Positions 27,250 to 39,600 of a stretch of DNA of 64,000 nt are shown here, in pieces. Numbering within the stretch: the stretch's first letter is position 1; each line of letters begins with the position of its first letter. The stretch is taken from assembly GCA_022747635.1 (NCBI GenBank), contig JAKTNV010000006.1, forward strand, positions 65,637,090 to 65,701,089. Direction: 5' to 3'. The position numbers and the translations under genes are program-made. The notes under the pieces are model-generated. The model had not been told where the DNA came from and did not search any database. It saw only the letters and a list, made by a program, of their open reading frames with translations. Source of the stretch: Hetaerina americana (lineage: Eukaryota; Arthropoda; Insecta; Odonata; Calopterygidae).

Positions 27250-28000
27250 ATATATTATTACCTTCATTTCTACATCACTTTAGTCTTCCTTAGTGCTGTC
27301 TAGGAAGCCGACTCTCTTCTTTCCTCTAGCCCACCTACACAATATTCTTCCTTTTATCACAGCCTCCAACATATCTTTTAATATTTTACTCACCCTCGCT
27401 CTCCACCATTTTCGAATTTCCTCCTGTAACTAACCCTCTTCGCCCACCATCGTTAAAATATGAGCGTTTTTCTTCCTTTCTGGTATATGTATCGTCTCCA
27501 TTCACGGCCGCACCCACATTTCAACAGCCTCCTTACTACGCTCATCCTGTTGCCTCCAAGGCCAGGTTTCAGATCCATACAGTGCGAAGATCTACAGACG
27601 ACTCCTGTGTATTAAAGTTCTTTCTTATCTTTTCTTCATATAATTCCGTGGAGTACCTGTCATCTAATTTGTCCTTCTTGTAAATACTTTTTTCGTTTAC
27701 GCAATTGCTATCATAATGTCCCAACTACTATCTCTATTCCTCTGAAAATACTGCCTACATACACGAACGGCTATACCTGCACTAATTTCTCTCCAAGCTC
27801 CTTCTTTAGTGTTTAATTTAAATTTCCTACTACTGAAGAATCTCATTAATATCATTTTCTTGTGGTTAATTTTCATTCCATATGTCTTACATTGTTCCTG
27901 TAAACCACTTACTATTAACTACTTGTCTATGACTGTCTGACTTATGATTATTGCGTGATAATCTGCAAATATGATCTTATCATCCTGTCTTCCTGATGTA
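27250..28000 (-). pseudogene. LINE reverse-transcriptase fragment (minus strand)
   Basis: Reading the minus strand with several frameshifts gives IFADYHAIIISQ, a decayed FADD catalytic box. YGMKINHKKMILMRF, ALYGSETWPWRQQ and AVEMWVR follow, the usual order in LINE RT 3' halves. The fragment fills most of the intron between exons B and C of the + strand gene, in opposite orientation. Many stops show it is inactive. Confidence 0.75.
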
Positions 28001-28197
28001 TAAATAGTCTACTGGTCGCTGGTCCAGAATGTAAAGCGAAATATTCATCACATAATTCTCCAAGTGATGTTTTTATGAGACTGAAGGTTATTATTTCACG
28101 GATTCTACCATGAATTGTTTTATTTTTCAAACTCATAGAATTTATTTTTACTTCTCTGTCGATGTAGCTTATGTTTGCTCTTCCTTCTTATCTATAG

Positions 28198-28333
28198 GAG
28201 ACCGTACCATTATCGGAACGATCACCGTTTCAAAGGGGGCGTGGACAACCTCTCTTCCATACCGATGACATACAATAGGTATCAATACTATAACAAACTA
28301 AGAACTTACGCAGCTGATGAAGATTCCACTCTG
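28198..28333 (+). CDS. Unrecognised + strand gene, exon C
   Basis: Acceptor ATCTATAG and an excellent donor, GTAAGT, flank 136 nt that leave the frame at phase 0. It encodes RPYHYRNDHRFKGGVDNLSS and IPMTYNRYQYYNKLRTYAAD, then EDSTL. The segment is tyrosine-rich and basic, then acidic, with no membrane helix. The pattern of A+B+C suggests the cytoplasmic or disordered N-terminal part of a larger protein. No following exon starting in phase 0 could be identified with confidence in the remaining 35 kb. Confidence 0.7.
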
Positions 28334-28566
28334 GTAAGTATCACCTGGATAGTAGTATTACGGAGAGCATACGGAAAGCAATTAAGGTGTGACGAATATG
28401 TTTAAGACTCTTAAGACTAAATATGAATATTCAAATTTGTTCTCAAGGATTCAGGCTCACGCGCAAGCTGTCAGAAAACTTGATGAAACATTTTCTGGCG
28501 TCACTTGGTGGAAAATCTTCATATTGAAATTGAAAACAAACAACTTGGCTTTTCCACCTAGAACAT

Positions 28567-28650
28567 ATTTTATTTACGTCCTAGGTTTCGTCATGGTATG
28601 CCTGACGATGTTATACCATAACGAAACCTAGGTCGCAAATAAATAATTTT
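28567..28650. repeat. Imperfect hairpin next to exon C
   Basis: Arms 28580-28599 and 28613-28632 (CCTAGGTTTCGTCATGGTAT and its reverse complement) match at 19 of 20 positions around a 13-nt loop. Looser A/T-rich complementarity extends to about 28567 and 28650. It may be a small fold-back element (MITE-like). It ends five bases before the perfect palindrome that follows. Confidence 0.8.
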
Positions 28651-28688
28651 CTATGTTAATGCAACAATTTCAGAGCGTAAAAATCATT

Positions 28689-28761
28689 CGCCTTGACTGG
28701 GACTCGAACCCAGATCCCTCAATATCCGGTCGAGTGCTTTAGCCACTTAAGCTACCGAGGC
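28689..28761 (-). tRNA. tRNA-like gene, left palindrome arm (mirror copy)
   Basis: This is the exact mirror of the right-arm unit, on the minus strand, with its A box, B box and T5 terminator. The two units are divergent: their 5' ends face the palindrome centre and each transcribes outward. Confidence 0.5.
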
Positions 28762-28805
28762 GTCCTCTTAAACTCTGAAATTTTTTTTTCAGAGTTTAAG
28801 AGGAC

Positions 28806-28878
28806 GCCTCGGTAGCTTAAGTGGCTAAAGCACTCGACCGGATATTGAGGGATCTGGGTTCGAGTCCCAGTCAAGGCG
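28806..28878 (+). tRNA. tRNA-like gene, right palindrome arm (possible tRNA pseudogene or SINE head)
   Basis: A full cloverleaf can be drawn. The acceptor stem is GCCTCGG with TCAAGGC (one C-A mismatch and one G-T wobble). The D stem is GCTT/AAGC with a 9-nt loop, the anticodon stem is CTCGA/TTGAG and the T stem is CTGGG/CCCAG with loop TTCGAGT. A box TAGCTTAAGTGG and B box GGTTCGAGTCC fit the consensus, and a T5 terminator lies at 28884-28888. The anticodon loop CCGGATA puts GGA at positions 34-36 but has C rather than U at 33. Serine tRNAs also need a long variable arm, absent here. A Pol III unit is plausible; a working tRNA is doubtful. Confidence 0.5.
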
Positions 28879-30022
28879 AATGATTTTTACGCTCTGAAAT
28901 TGTTGCATTAAAATGCACATTAGCGGATGACTCCGTTAAAAGTTACTGTTGCGGCATCTCCCGCAGTTTCTTTGGAATTTTCTATGTGTAAAAGACGTTG
29001 TTTACTTTCAATTTCAAACTTGATGCATACTGTTACCCCGATGATGTAATTATTCGTGAAATAGAAATTGATATTTTCCATCAATTGCATTTGTTTATTT
29101 TTCATTTCTAACGTCTCCTTGAAGTTCATTGTTGGCATTATGTTTATTTCCCGTCGAATATACATTCTTAAAATCACCAAATTTCATCATTAGACATGTC
29201 GAAGGACTCATGATTAATTATGAATTTTAGAGTTATCACTTTCGTCTTTTTCATACCTTTTCAGTGTTGTAATTTTGTAATTAATTACCTGTGATCACGA
29301 TCTTAAAACTTTTCCGGGCGACCGTTCAATAAATTTTTAATTGAATCATATGTTTTCGGCAAAACGCAATTCATATTTCTCACGCGGCACATGTCACTTA
29401 AATTTTGAAAACTGGTCGAAAGCCTTACGATGGAATGCTGCACACAAAAAGTGACAACAGTTTTCTTGCATTTTTTTATGTACTCTTGTCTCGCCTGCAC
29501 AACCACCTTCTTCAACGAACGGGTTATAGCAGTCTGCTTAAGTCTAACGCTTGGAATTAAATAACTCTGTCTTAGGATAGAGACTTAAAACATTTTCACA
29601 ATTAATCTGGACTAAAAATTCGTGTAGGGAATGTTCTACGCCCGAAAAACCTCTTGGTTCCACGTAGTTACATATTCAATCTTTAACTTGGGAATGAATA
29701 AAATCAGCCTACTAAATTTGGAAAATATAGTATGTAGTACTGTTGAAAATCTGTTAATCAGTAAAGGCCACATAGCCAAATTTATCCTAGTTTAATTAGG
29801 GTTGAAAGAGTTACATTTCCAAAGAATGTTTTTAAATGTAAAGATGAATTGTTCCTTGTGCTATCAGACCTCGGACATCATTAGACGCGGTAGTATGTGA
29901 TGACTGCACATGTAACGAGTAAAGGTATAAAATAAATCCTCTCTTGCATTTGGCGTCTGGGCAATGTAGCTGGTCATGTGGTTAGGGGCCAACAGAAAAC
30001 CGGTATGCAGCACCACGCGCTC

Positions 30023-30116
30023 GATTCCGTCATCCACATGAAAACTTATTCTCCCGAGAGCTCGCTTTCTCGGGACAAGAGATTGTGCCTCCGGCGAGGC
30101 ACAAGATGACGGAATC
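30023..30116. other. Three-way-junction structured element
   Basis: Three perfect stems nest in 94 nt. The outer stem is 30023-30034 with 30105-30116 (GATTCCGTCATC, 12 bp). Hairpin 1 is 30052-30059 with 30068-30075 (TCCCGAGA, 8 bp, 8-nt loop). Hairpin 2 is 30083-30091 with 30096-30104 (TTGTGCCTC, 9 bp, CGGC loop), abutting the outer stem. It lies in a CpG-rich patch and inside a 141-codon minus-strand open frame (30289-29864) of no recognisable family. It could be a structured RNA, a cruciform-forming element or a transposon end. Confidence 0.6.
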
Positions 30117-31186
30117 CATTCCAAGGCTGACCTCAAACACGGCGGGCTCCGCGACGTTGGCTCCATGCTTAAGAGTTCAAAAAAGTCGGGTCGGATGAGA
30201 ACGATTGGAAGATTTGATACGTAACCTTCTGACCTTAGAGCAGATGTTAGGTAATTCCGATTTTTATCCGATCGAAAATTATGATACATATATCACAACG
30301 GTCTATTGTAATTTGAAGGTTTAACACAAACGGGGTATATAGGTAGCATTTCCATAAAATTTGTCGTTATGCACGAATCTGCAATAGTTATTTTCCGCCA
30401 GCAATCACTTACTTCGCTTTGTTGCGAATTCATTAATAGAGGGTTTATTTAACCTATTTAAATTTCTTGTGGTTTTCAATGCGTTTCATTCCTTCGAAAC
30501 TCAAATTTACTTTAAATAAAAAAACCATTTGAAAAGTATACTTCTGTCATGTTAGTTATAGCTTACAGTACAGAAGTGTGTGATTCCAGGGTCCATTAAA
30601 AACCTACCCCATGCCAGAAGACCACTGCTTATAATAATCTGAATATTTAAAAAAAATTTAATATGACTAGTCTTTTTAGAATTCGTAGTCGAATTACTGG
30701 GCTCAATTTTTTTTCCTTAATCATTGTTTCAGGATTTTCTGGACAATTTAATAAATTCACTTTCATGAAAAGACGCAGTAATTAACAGCTAATATAAATA
30801 CTAGTACATTTGACAAAAGTTCATCGAAAGTTCTTTAGGGCCATCTGAAGAAGGATCTTGATCCATTAAAGTATTCAGGAGATACGATCCTGTGCACTCA
30901 CACATCTGAGGGTCAGGCATTTAGGTATCTTTTACGTAAAAATTAAGGATGCTGTGGAACCAAGAGCCCACTACACGTATGTCTATTGAATACAATATAC
31001 GCCGGGCAACTTTTCGTCTCCCAAGTACCACGGAGATTGTTGGAGTTTCCGTGCGTATATAAGGATTGCGCACAAACTATTGGATTGACCTCATCGATTA
31101 TTATTGATTTAGCACGAAAGATTTTAACACTAAACCCTTCTATGAAACCAGGGAAAAATCATATCTGCCCCATCAAGTGGTGGTAG

Positions 31187-31236
31187 AAGGAGTAAAGGAA
31201 GGAAGGAAGGAAGTAAAGGAAGGAAGGAGCAAACAA
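31187..31236. repeat. GGAA/GTAAAGGAAGG short tandem repeat
   Basis: GGAAGGAAGGAAGGAAG is followed by a second GTAAAGGAAGGAAGG block, forming a purine-rich microsatellite. Confidence 0.85.
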
Positions 31237-34200
31237 TATATACGATTTTCCGATTTTCCAACCCACTCCTCTCTTCACGATACCGTCACCATTAAGTTTC
31301 TCGTCAACCCATTTATTATCTATCTCCTCACTAGTCCTGGTCGTATTTTCTTACCCACCAAAGGCAACACTTTGTTTTTCTCTTAATCCAATTAACTCTG
31401 ATAATACGTGTCCTTACTCATTTCTCATAAGTTCTCTGACGTTCCTCCTTGTGCATATTTCTAAGCTTCAAAGAACTGCGCAAAAATGTTTTGGTCAATT
31501 CAATGTTTCCTCTCGGGTCCGGTACTCCATCAGGTATTCCTGTCTTAGCGAGAGAATTTAATCCTTATATAGCAGCCCTCCTGTTTTCGGTTCAAATTTT
31601 GCCTCAATATGAAAACTGTTTTACGTGCTGCTGTCAGGAGTTAGGTGGAATAACGGACTATCCGATCTCAATCTCGCCGCAATAGACGTACTATTATTAT
31701 TATATCTAAATCTGAAATTCAGTTAACTATTCAAGTTTCAAATATTTATTTCAATCTCCGCAAGCCCGCAGAAATTTTAAGCCGAATGTACGGGACAATA
31801 TGCACATATATTCGATACGTGGGAGTGGAGGATAGAAAGCACGAAGGGGCAGAAAATACAGAAAATGAATTAGTGGTCAGAGATTGTCGGCATGGGAAAT
31901 TGAAGGGAGGTAGAAATGGATGGTAGACATGCTGAAAGGATGTTGAAGACTATGGAAGGGAAGAATGCTGAATAAGAAGCACATAACGAATAGGCATTTG
32001 GATAGCGCCCTAATTTAACAATGGTAACGCCACGTGAAGGGGGATAGAAAGCATGATAAACCTAAGTAAGATATAGTGTACAGCCAAAGGCGTTCATAAA
32101 TTGCTCAACACACTCGGATATGTGGAAGAATACAGAGATATTCCTTACAGTTACATGCTTTTAACAACTCCTTTATAATAATAACTTTAAGTATTAAATG
32201 CTCCCAAGTTTGCCAATGCCACAGTGGCCGACGCTCACTTGAAGTGAATTTGAGCTTCGTAATGACTGGTCGGACCTCATCGGCTTAGTAGTCGGTTTAC
32301 TGCTATCGCTGGCTTGCAACGTGCATGCCACTTCGACCGTTTTGATTGCATTGGCGTGCAGCCGTTTACACTGCCCCCATAACCATCTTTGGCTCATTAC
32401 TCCGCCCTCTCTGTATGAGACCAAAGTACGTGGCGCGCGTGTCACTGGTCACTTCCGCCCTCTTAGACAATTCTTGCGTCAATGGGGAAGATTTTTTGAC
32501 TCCTACGAACGTGAATGCATGATTCCAGAAACGCAACTGGCTGGGGTTAAAGTGTTTTTGTTGCGAAACGGCTTTGTGTGCTCCCTCTAGCGTTTAGGCT
32601 CTTTTTTATCACCCGTCCCTTCTCTCTCCCCTGCCCTGCCCCTCGACCCCTTGGAGAATCTCTCCCCGAAGGCCCATCGGAATCTCTCGGAAGCACACGT
32701 GCGTGTCTGAACGTATGGCTTTGGGTCCGAATCACCCCGTCGAGATGTTGTGATACCGCTCTATCTTTGGGTGAAATCGAAGAGGTCTTTTTTGACAAAC
32801 ATGCTTTTGTGTTCATTGGTAAAGATATACATTGCGATGACAATTAGCCATTAATTGAAATATAAGAAGCCACCACCACCCGGGTCTGCGCATCTGCAAA
32901 GGCGGGATCGAATATCGATAGTTTCTTGTTAAACAATGAACGTTCTGATCACCGGATCAACCGATTGGAGACAACAACGCGAAGTCTTTCATTATGAGAA
33001 AACATAGAGCGAAAAAAAACCCCTGCGCCCTCATATTATATATGACAGATTTAGTTATTTGGCTATTTTCTCTTCTACACAATGAAACATCTAGGTTCAT
33101 AAAATGCTATAACCAAAAGAACGAGCATTAGATAGATTGACGGTATTCATGCAAACGACTTAAGTGAAAGCAGGTCGATTTCCAGTGAAGAAGTTAAACT
33201 GGATGTAGAATATGACCACGACCTTTTTATTTTTTGGTGAACCAGTGCAGTGGCCTGCAAAAAACAACTTGAAGTTCGTGTATGAGCCGGTTTCATTGGC
33301 AATTAAACTAAATTATCGCATAATTCAGACCAATCAGTATGGGTTGGAAAATTCGATATTTTTGGTCATATAATAGTGAATCTACTCTACTACTAAAAGA
33401 ATATCCCATGAATACCTAGAATAATCCTTCAAAATGCCAGAATCGTCGTTACTAGCCATATGGACTAAATGATTGAACCACCCTTCGCTCGCATTAAAAA
33501 AAAAATAAATTATGCAACTTTGCCGCCCTGTGGATAAAAATTTCACCAATTAAAAACTATGTGCGCGAAAATGCCATTTGCGATTATCTATAACCCACAC
33601 GCTCCGAAACGATGCGTGAGAGGTAATTTAAGCGTCGGATATTTATAAAGTAAAATTTTGTTTTCATCATTGTTAGGATATAATAAGGAAAATTGGCTGT
33701 TAGTTAGAAATAATAGATTGATTTACTGTAACCTTTAGTTATCAGTGGGCGGTGGTGAGGGCCCAAAAGATTTCAACTGATCATAAATTGATCAACGACA
33801 TCACAGTTAATGGTTACACTGTTACGATAAAACTGGCTAGATCTAAATCTATACGTCTCTTTTTAAAGAATAGTCGTTCATTCACATTATCGTATCAATA
33901 GCTATGTATAATGCTGAGCGCATTGGGTCTGCAAGTAAGAAATTTTCTTCTCGAGTGGATATAATGAACAATGGGTCGGGGATATGATCATGATTGCTCT
34001 CGTGACTCACAATAAAATCTTTAAACCATCTGTGAAATTAAAGAAATTTTTTACGGGCAGTAGAAGATAATGTGAACAATATATGTTACGCTTGTGAATG
34101 AAGCACTACATCAATTTTTGTCAGTTGAAAGAAGTCTTTCTTTTTTAAATTTCCCAAGATGCAATTTTTCTATAAGATGATTTGGTTACCTTCTCCAAGA

Positions 34201-36617
34201 ATACGCACTCGTACATATTTCGATAGCAATGCATGCATGATAAATATTCAAAAAAGCAAGAGCTTACTTTCAGTAATTAACTGAGGAAGAACTGATATGT
34301 GAGCGATCACAATAGGAAATGTGGATTGAACTAAACGTATTGAGGGGCTTGTAGATGTTATGATTTTTATCCCAGTTCAGCACGCTTCAGGTCAACTGGG
34401 TAATTAACATATTAAGATATTTTGCTTTTTAAATTTCCAATTGATATTATACGTATTTTTGCAAGGTTTAATCCCTCGCATCGCAAATATTTCTGAATAC
34501 CAGCTGCGTGGAGGAAGAATTAAAACAACTTAAATTCACACGGTGATGCAATGTCTTTGTCCTACAATGTCCTGCAATGTCTTATTTCGCAAAACAATTA
34601 TCCACTACACTGAGATACGGTGGCAACAAATATATGGAGAATATGTATATAGAATTTCGTTCCTTATTTCCTTTGTGCCATGCATGTTTAAATTGAAAGA
34701 GGCCAGCTAGTGTTAGCACTAGCTAACCTCTTAGTGTTAGTGTAATTGTAAGTTAATGATTGGCACAACGCTAGCTAGCTAGTGTTTTGCAAATTTTTGC
34801 GGAGGGTCTCCGCTTTGCCTTAAAAACCATAAATAGGCTTCACGCATGTAATAGCAACTTTTTTCACATTCATTGTAAAACGACGCTTTAAATGACAATC
34901 ATTGGCAGTTTTCTACCAACCATATCATTACTGCGAACCATATTACTATACCATATACTTCGAACCATTTGCCATAAATTACTCGGGTATGTATTCATCC
35001 CCTGCCACACACCCTAGTGGTGGCTTGCGGGGTACTAAAATATCGCATATCAATATCATATACTTGTCAATACTATTATTATTATTATTAATATATTTAT
35101 AATTACTCCAATTTTTTATTAACATTTTGCCTACTAAATTATATAACATAAAACGTAGAAATTGGAGGAGCTGTGCATGTGGATATTCCAGCAAATTAAG
35201 CAGAATTTCATTATAATGAAGTTAAATATCGATAGGTCGACCAAATGCGAATGAAATATGAGCGAACGGAACTAGTAAAATGAGAAATTATGATGGCCAA
35301 AACTACAACACAAGAAAATGTAGCGGTATACTTAACACCGAAGTCTCTTCAAGTATTAATTTCAATCCAATTAAATTAAAACTCTTTTCATTATGGCATT
35401 TTGATCAACCAGCTGAAATAAATTAAAAAAGTGAATTATTCTCATTTTTTTCTCAAATTACCACGAAATATTTTTATTCGAAGGTATCAATCGAAAGTTT
35501 TGTATTCTCTCTCTCTCTCTAATTAGGTGTAGAATTCCTCATTCATAGCCTATCCTCTGGTTAACATACAATCAGTAGGATAATATTTAAATGGAAAGAA
35601 GGAGCAATCGTGGATTACATCATCATCAGTCAAACGTTTTTGAGCAACGAATGCACAAAGTAAAGTTTCGGGTACTTTTGAAGTTGCCCACTTAACATGC
35701 TCTTGTAAACAAATTTATTGGACTAAGGGTAAAGGATATCGGTAAAAGGGTAAATACCACGCAACCATGCTTATCGCAGTATGCGCCAAAATTATCCAAC
35801 GAAGTCACATCCCGCCGCCTTTTGTTTGCGAGCAATCTTTGTGTCCACAAATGATGTCGAGTTTCAGATTATCTTACGTTCCGAGTCGGCCGGAGAGGAA
35901 GACCTCCGTCATGGATGCGGCATTTGTGATATTGTTGGCATGCACAATCAGGAATTTGAAATCTGTACATGCTTCCATAGAAATTACTTGAAAAATAGTC
36001 GATAAAATTTCACTCCCTATGATAAAAATAATACTAGATTATTGCTAGTATGATTTCTGCTTGCTTAGGCCAATAAATCCCGCGGTATTACTCATTTATG
36101 GTTTTTTAGAGTTAGGTCAATTTTAATGAGTAGGATGAGTTGTCATAAAGTGGGAAGTATTGCGTTAATACGATCAATCAAATTTTGAGACAACTGATAA
36201 CCATGGGCTGTCCATTTTCCATCTCCGCCGTGAAGTTAGATGTCATCACCCTTTCATGATGTGAGCAAAGCCTCCCACCCAGATTCAAACATTTTTAATG
36301 ATCGACAATTAATTGCTAATTTTCATTGTAAATGATTGGCCAGTTGTAAAGGGAAAACGATAGCAAAATACTATTGTTTTCTTCATTTTAGCAAGCTGGT
36401 ATTTGTTTTAGCATCTACCAGTACTGCATCTCTGTCGGTGTATATAGAAATACTATAGCTAAATGGATACATACTATAAATGAGTTAACGGATATATTAA
36501 AGGAATGAACGATCAAGTGGCTTGAATAGAATGGTCCTGCTAGGATCGCCGCACGAGGAGCAGAATAAAAATATTTTATTACGCACATATTTAATTCCAT
36601 TTTTCAGTAATTCCCTC

Positions 36618-36665
36618 CCCTCCTAATCCAGAGAGTCGCGGTTCGATCCTCATCGAGGTGGCTTT
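36618..36665 (+). repeat. Possible SINE fragment with B box
   Basis: GCGGTTCGATCCTCATCGAGG contains a consensus-like Pol III B box on the + strand. No A box or related copy was found in the window, so it is only a candidate fragment. Confidence 0.25.
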
Positions 36666-39600
36666 TCCTCCTCCTAGGGTTTGTGCTTTAATTTGTTGTT
36701 CCTGTGGTTGGAAAAGTGAGAAAAAATAAAAAGCGGATACATTTGGAACAGTCATACAGTTCAATGCCAACAGTAACGTCTCCAGTGCTTAGAACATCTC
36801 TGCATTGATTCTCTTTCGTATTGAAATCATGGAGCACTTTTTTTAGAACGTGAAATTCTTATGATACGGTCACGCCGATACGCACGGAATTAAACGCTCT
36901 CTAAGCTTAACATTGTACCATCCTACCGTCGTTGGAAAATATTTACCGAAGATGCCTCTGCACAATTTTACTTGCATAATGACGCCCCCCCCCCCATATG
37001 TATACGTCTAATATTATAAAAACTCCACTGAGTCGATAAAATTATCTCTACCCGATTGCCTGTTAGTTCTCCGATAAGTCATTCTCCAATCCAATACTCC
37101 TGATCAATATGCATTGTTTTAATGACAATATTTTTCTCAAATTAAATTAAATCATCTGGAGAAAATCCGCATATTAGATCGATGGATGTTTTAACCGAAA
37201 ACCTTGTTCGCTTATTTTCCTATTGATTGAAATGCAAAACCTATCATTATAAATTACTAATTCAAGGTGTCCATTTGGTAGATTAGGCTTTATGTTATCC
37301 ACAACAAACTGGGTTGACTTTTTACTATCATGACCAAAGCTATAAAATTCACAATGAAGTGACTATCGAGACACCGTCGATTAAATTGAAAATAATTAAT
37401 AAAAACTAAAAATCAATTTATTACGACGAAAAAATACCGTTAGGATAAAAAATTCTATTACAACAACGTTATTTAAAATATTGGAGTGTTATTGCTATTG
37501 ATTTGGAATGCTGTCTACATTAAAGTTATTATTTACTCTTTCCACTCCAGCCAGGGCGAAATGACCCTTTAAATTAGTAGTTCTTAAAGTCAGGGTCGAG
37601 CCGGCAGCGAAGTCGGGAAGGTCGCATGGGGTCACTGGCGAAAAACTTCGCCACTGTCTCGTTGCTAACCACTGATTGCGAATTGGAGATTCATGAAATC
37701 CATCGAAAGCAGAAAAAAACCCTAATTCGGGGTCTAAAATTTATTAATAAGGAATAAAGTGTGACTGACCTCGATACTGGAATAAGGAAGGGCTAAAACA
37801 GCAAAATACGCTGCGATAATTTTACTTGTATATGTATACTATCTACGCTCATTATGATAAGTAATTTAAAATAACACAGTAATCTAAAAAAATATCGTAA
37901 AAAGGTCTATATTTCCGTCGTGGCGGAGAGTACATATTGGTAAGGCGTAAACGGTGTTTTTGCTAGATTTAATTTCAAATCGTGACCTTAAAGTGCAATT
38001 TATTACTCCTAATTAAGCTGATAATCTAAATATAAGAGATAAATCCCAAAAAATGACCCTTTGCAAAATGTATTTTTATTTCATTAGTATGCACGGGAAC
38101 TACTCACCAAACAGAAATGTACAAATGTACAATACTACCATCGTAAAATATAATGTATACTTGTAGTCATAAAGTGGGTGCAAAAATAACTTAAATGAAA
38201 TTATATTTTCACTTGGAAACAATAAAAATGCATTAAATCCTACTTATTGACGTTTACATGGAAAGATTAAGAACTGGGTGAAAAGAGACTCGAAGCTTTC
38301 CCTCTATGTTAGCGCGACTCGTCTGACAGTGAGGGTCATTCAAACCACCACGTAAACCAAGCAAGCATCGCATCAATTTTTTAAGCGAAAGACACATTGA
38401 GGAATCTTAAGAAGAGACCTTGATGAAACTGCAGTAGGATGAATGAGAAAACTTGCCAATCGCGAAAACAAAAAGTAATCCTCCATATTATTTCTCAAAG
38501 CTGAAATATGGCAGCTACTTTCTTTCAACATATTTCACATTTCAGCATTTTTTCCTTCCTTATTCAACCAAAGTGCATGCTAGTTCAAATTAAGAAATAT
38601 AGCTCTTTTTTGATATGATTAAAGAAGGTTTTTTGCGGTTCTGGAATGAGTATCGCCCAATCACTAGTGTATGTTCAGAGATATCATTGTAACACGCATG
38701 CTCGAGGAACTCCGATAAAACGAGAAAGGAGAACGTATAGAGCCGAGTAGAAAATGAGAAAAGTGGAATACAGTTCGAGAAAGAAGATGAACCAAACGAA
38801 TTGGACGTGCGTTAAGACCCAGAGGTTTCATTAGGAATATTATACAGATTATGTAGAAGGGAGTTTTCCTAGGGATAGAAGACCAAGGGACAAATGCATG
38901 GAGATGACGGCGGATGAAATAAAGAAGAAAGCGCGAAAGAAGATATATCACGAGAATTGGGCAGGATATTTGTAAGGACACTGGGAACTCTCCAATCATT
39001 AACCAAACATCAGATTAGAATGGCGGAATGAGCATATATGACGGATATGTTTGACCCCGAGACAGTTTTTCGCGCACGGATGCGTTCTCGTCTGGTCTCG
39101 TCTTCCAGAATGAGGACCCATTTTGTCTCGAGGCTCAATTAAACCGTATCTCAAATATGGTACTGCTTTATGTGTCCCTTTGAGCCAAGGACACGTTATC
39201 CTACTTCTCCTGTCGTCGATGAAATAATTTCGTGCCGAAGAAAATACGCAACAAAATTGTGGTCAATCACTGTATGTACAATCAGAGGACTAATATCGAG
39301 GAAATGGTATGGAAACAGTCTGTATGGATTCCGGTGCGTTAATTTCTGTCTAAATGTAATCAATCATTCCAAATTATGTGGGTGAGCTCGATATTGATAT
39401 TTATCGAAGATATCACCTGGATCACTCTCGAATAGTGCGCAGGCAAAGTAGTTCTCGTTTAGGATTTAGTGCATCTTTTCCTTCAACACTTTCCTCATTG
39501 AAGATGATTTCGTGGTGACGAAATATTAGAATTTGAGTATTATTTCGCGTTCACGTATATAATTATTTAGAAATATCTTCGATCAATTTTACGAGGCTAT

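Larger units (their letters stand above)
28656..28911. repeat. Perfect 125-bp-arm palindrome carrying two tRNA-like genes
   Basis: Arm 28656-28780 is an exact reverse complement of 28787-28911 across six T residues. Each arm contains one tRNA-like gene. The conserved core of each arm is itself bounded by TTTCAGAG and CTCTGAAA. No mismatch was found on reading both arms, which implies either very recent formation or ongoing homogenisation. Confidence 0.95.

Noticed and set aside
32194..32847. Several overlapping open frames on both strands
   Set aside because: The frames overlap in a GC-richer, stop-poor patch. None shows a protein motif, and frames on opposite strands are equally open, so no gene is called.
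34700..34790. Repeated GCTAG/CTAGTGTTAG words
   Set aside because: The palindromic words are short with 7-bp arms at most. They are not long or regular enough to call an element.
35781..36005. 74-codon + strand frame after a TTTCAG
   Set aside because: It has no downstream GT donor in a suitable place and no homology. Two overlapping frames are equally open.
38664..38999. Possible LINE 3' fragment (GRRPRDKCMEMTADEIKKKA on the + strand)
   Set aside because: Only a weak similarity to GRPR..W motifs after the RT domain. No RT core motif is nearby.
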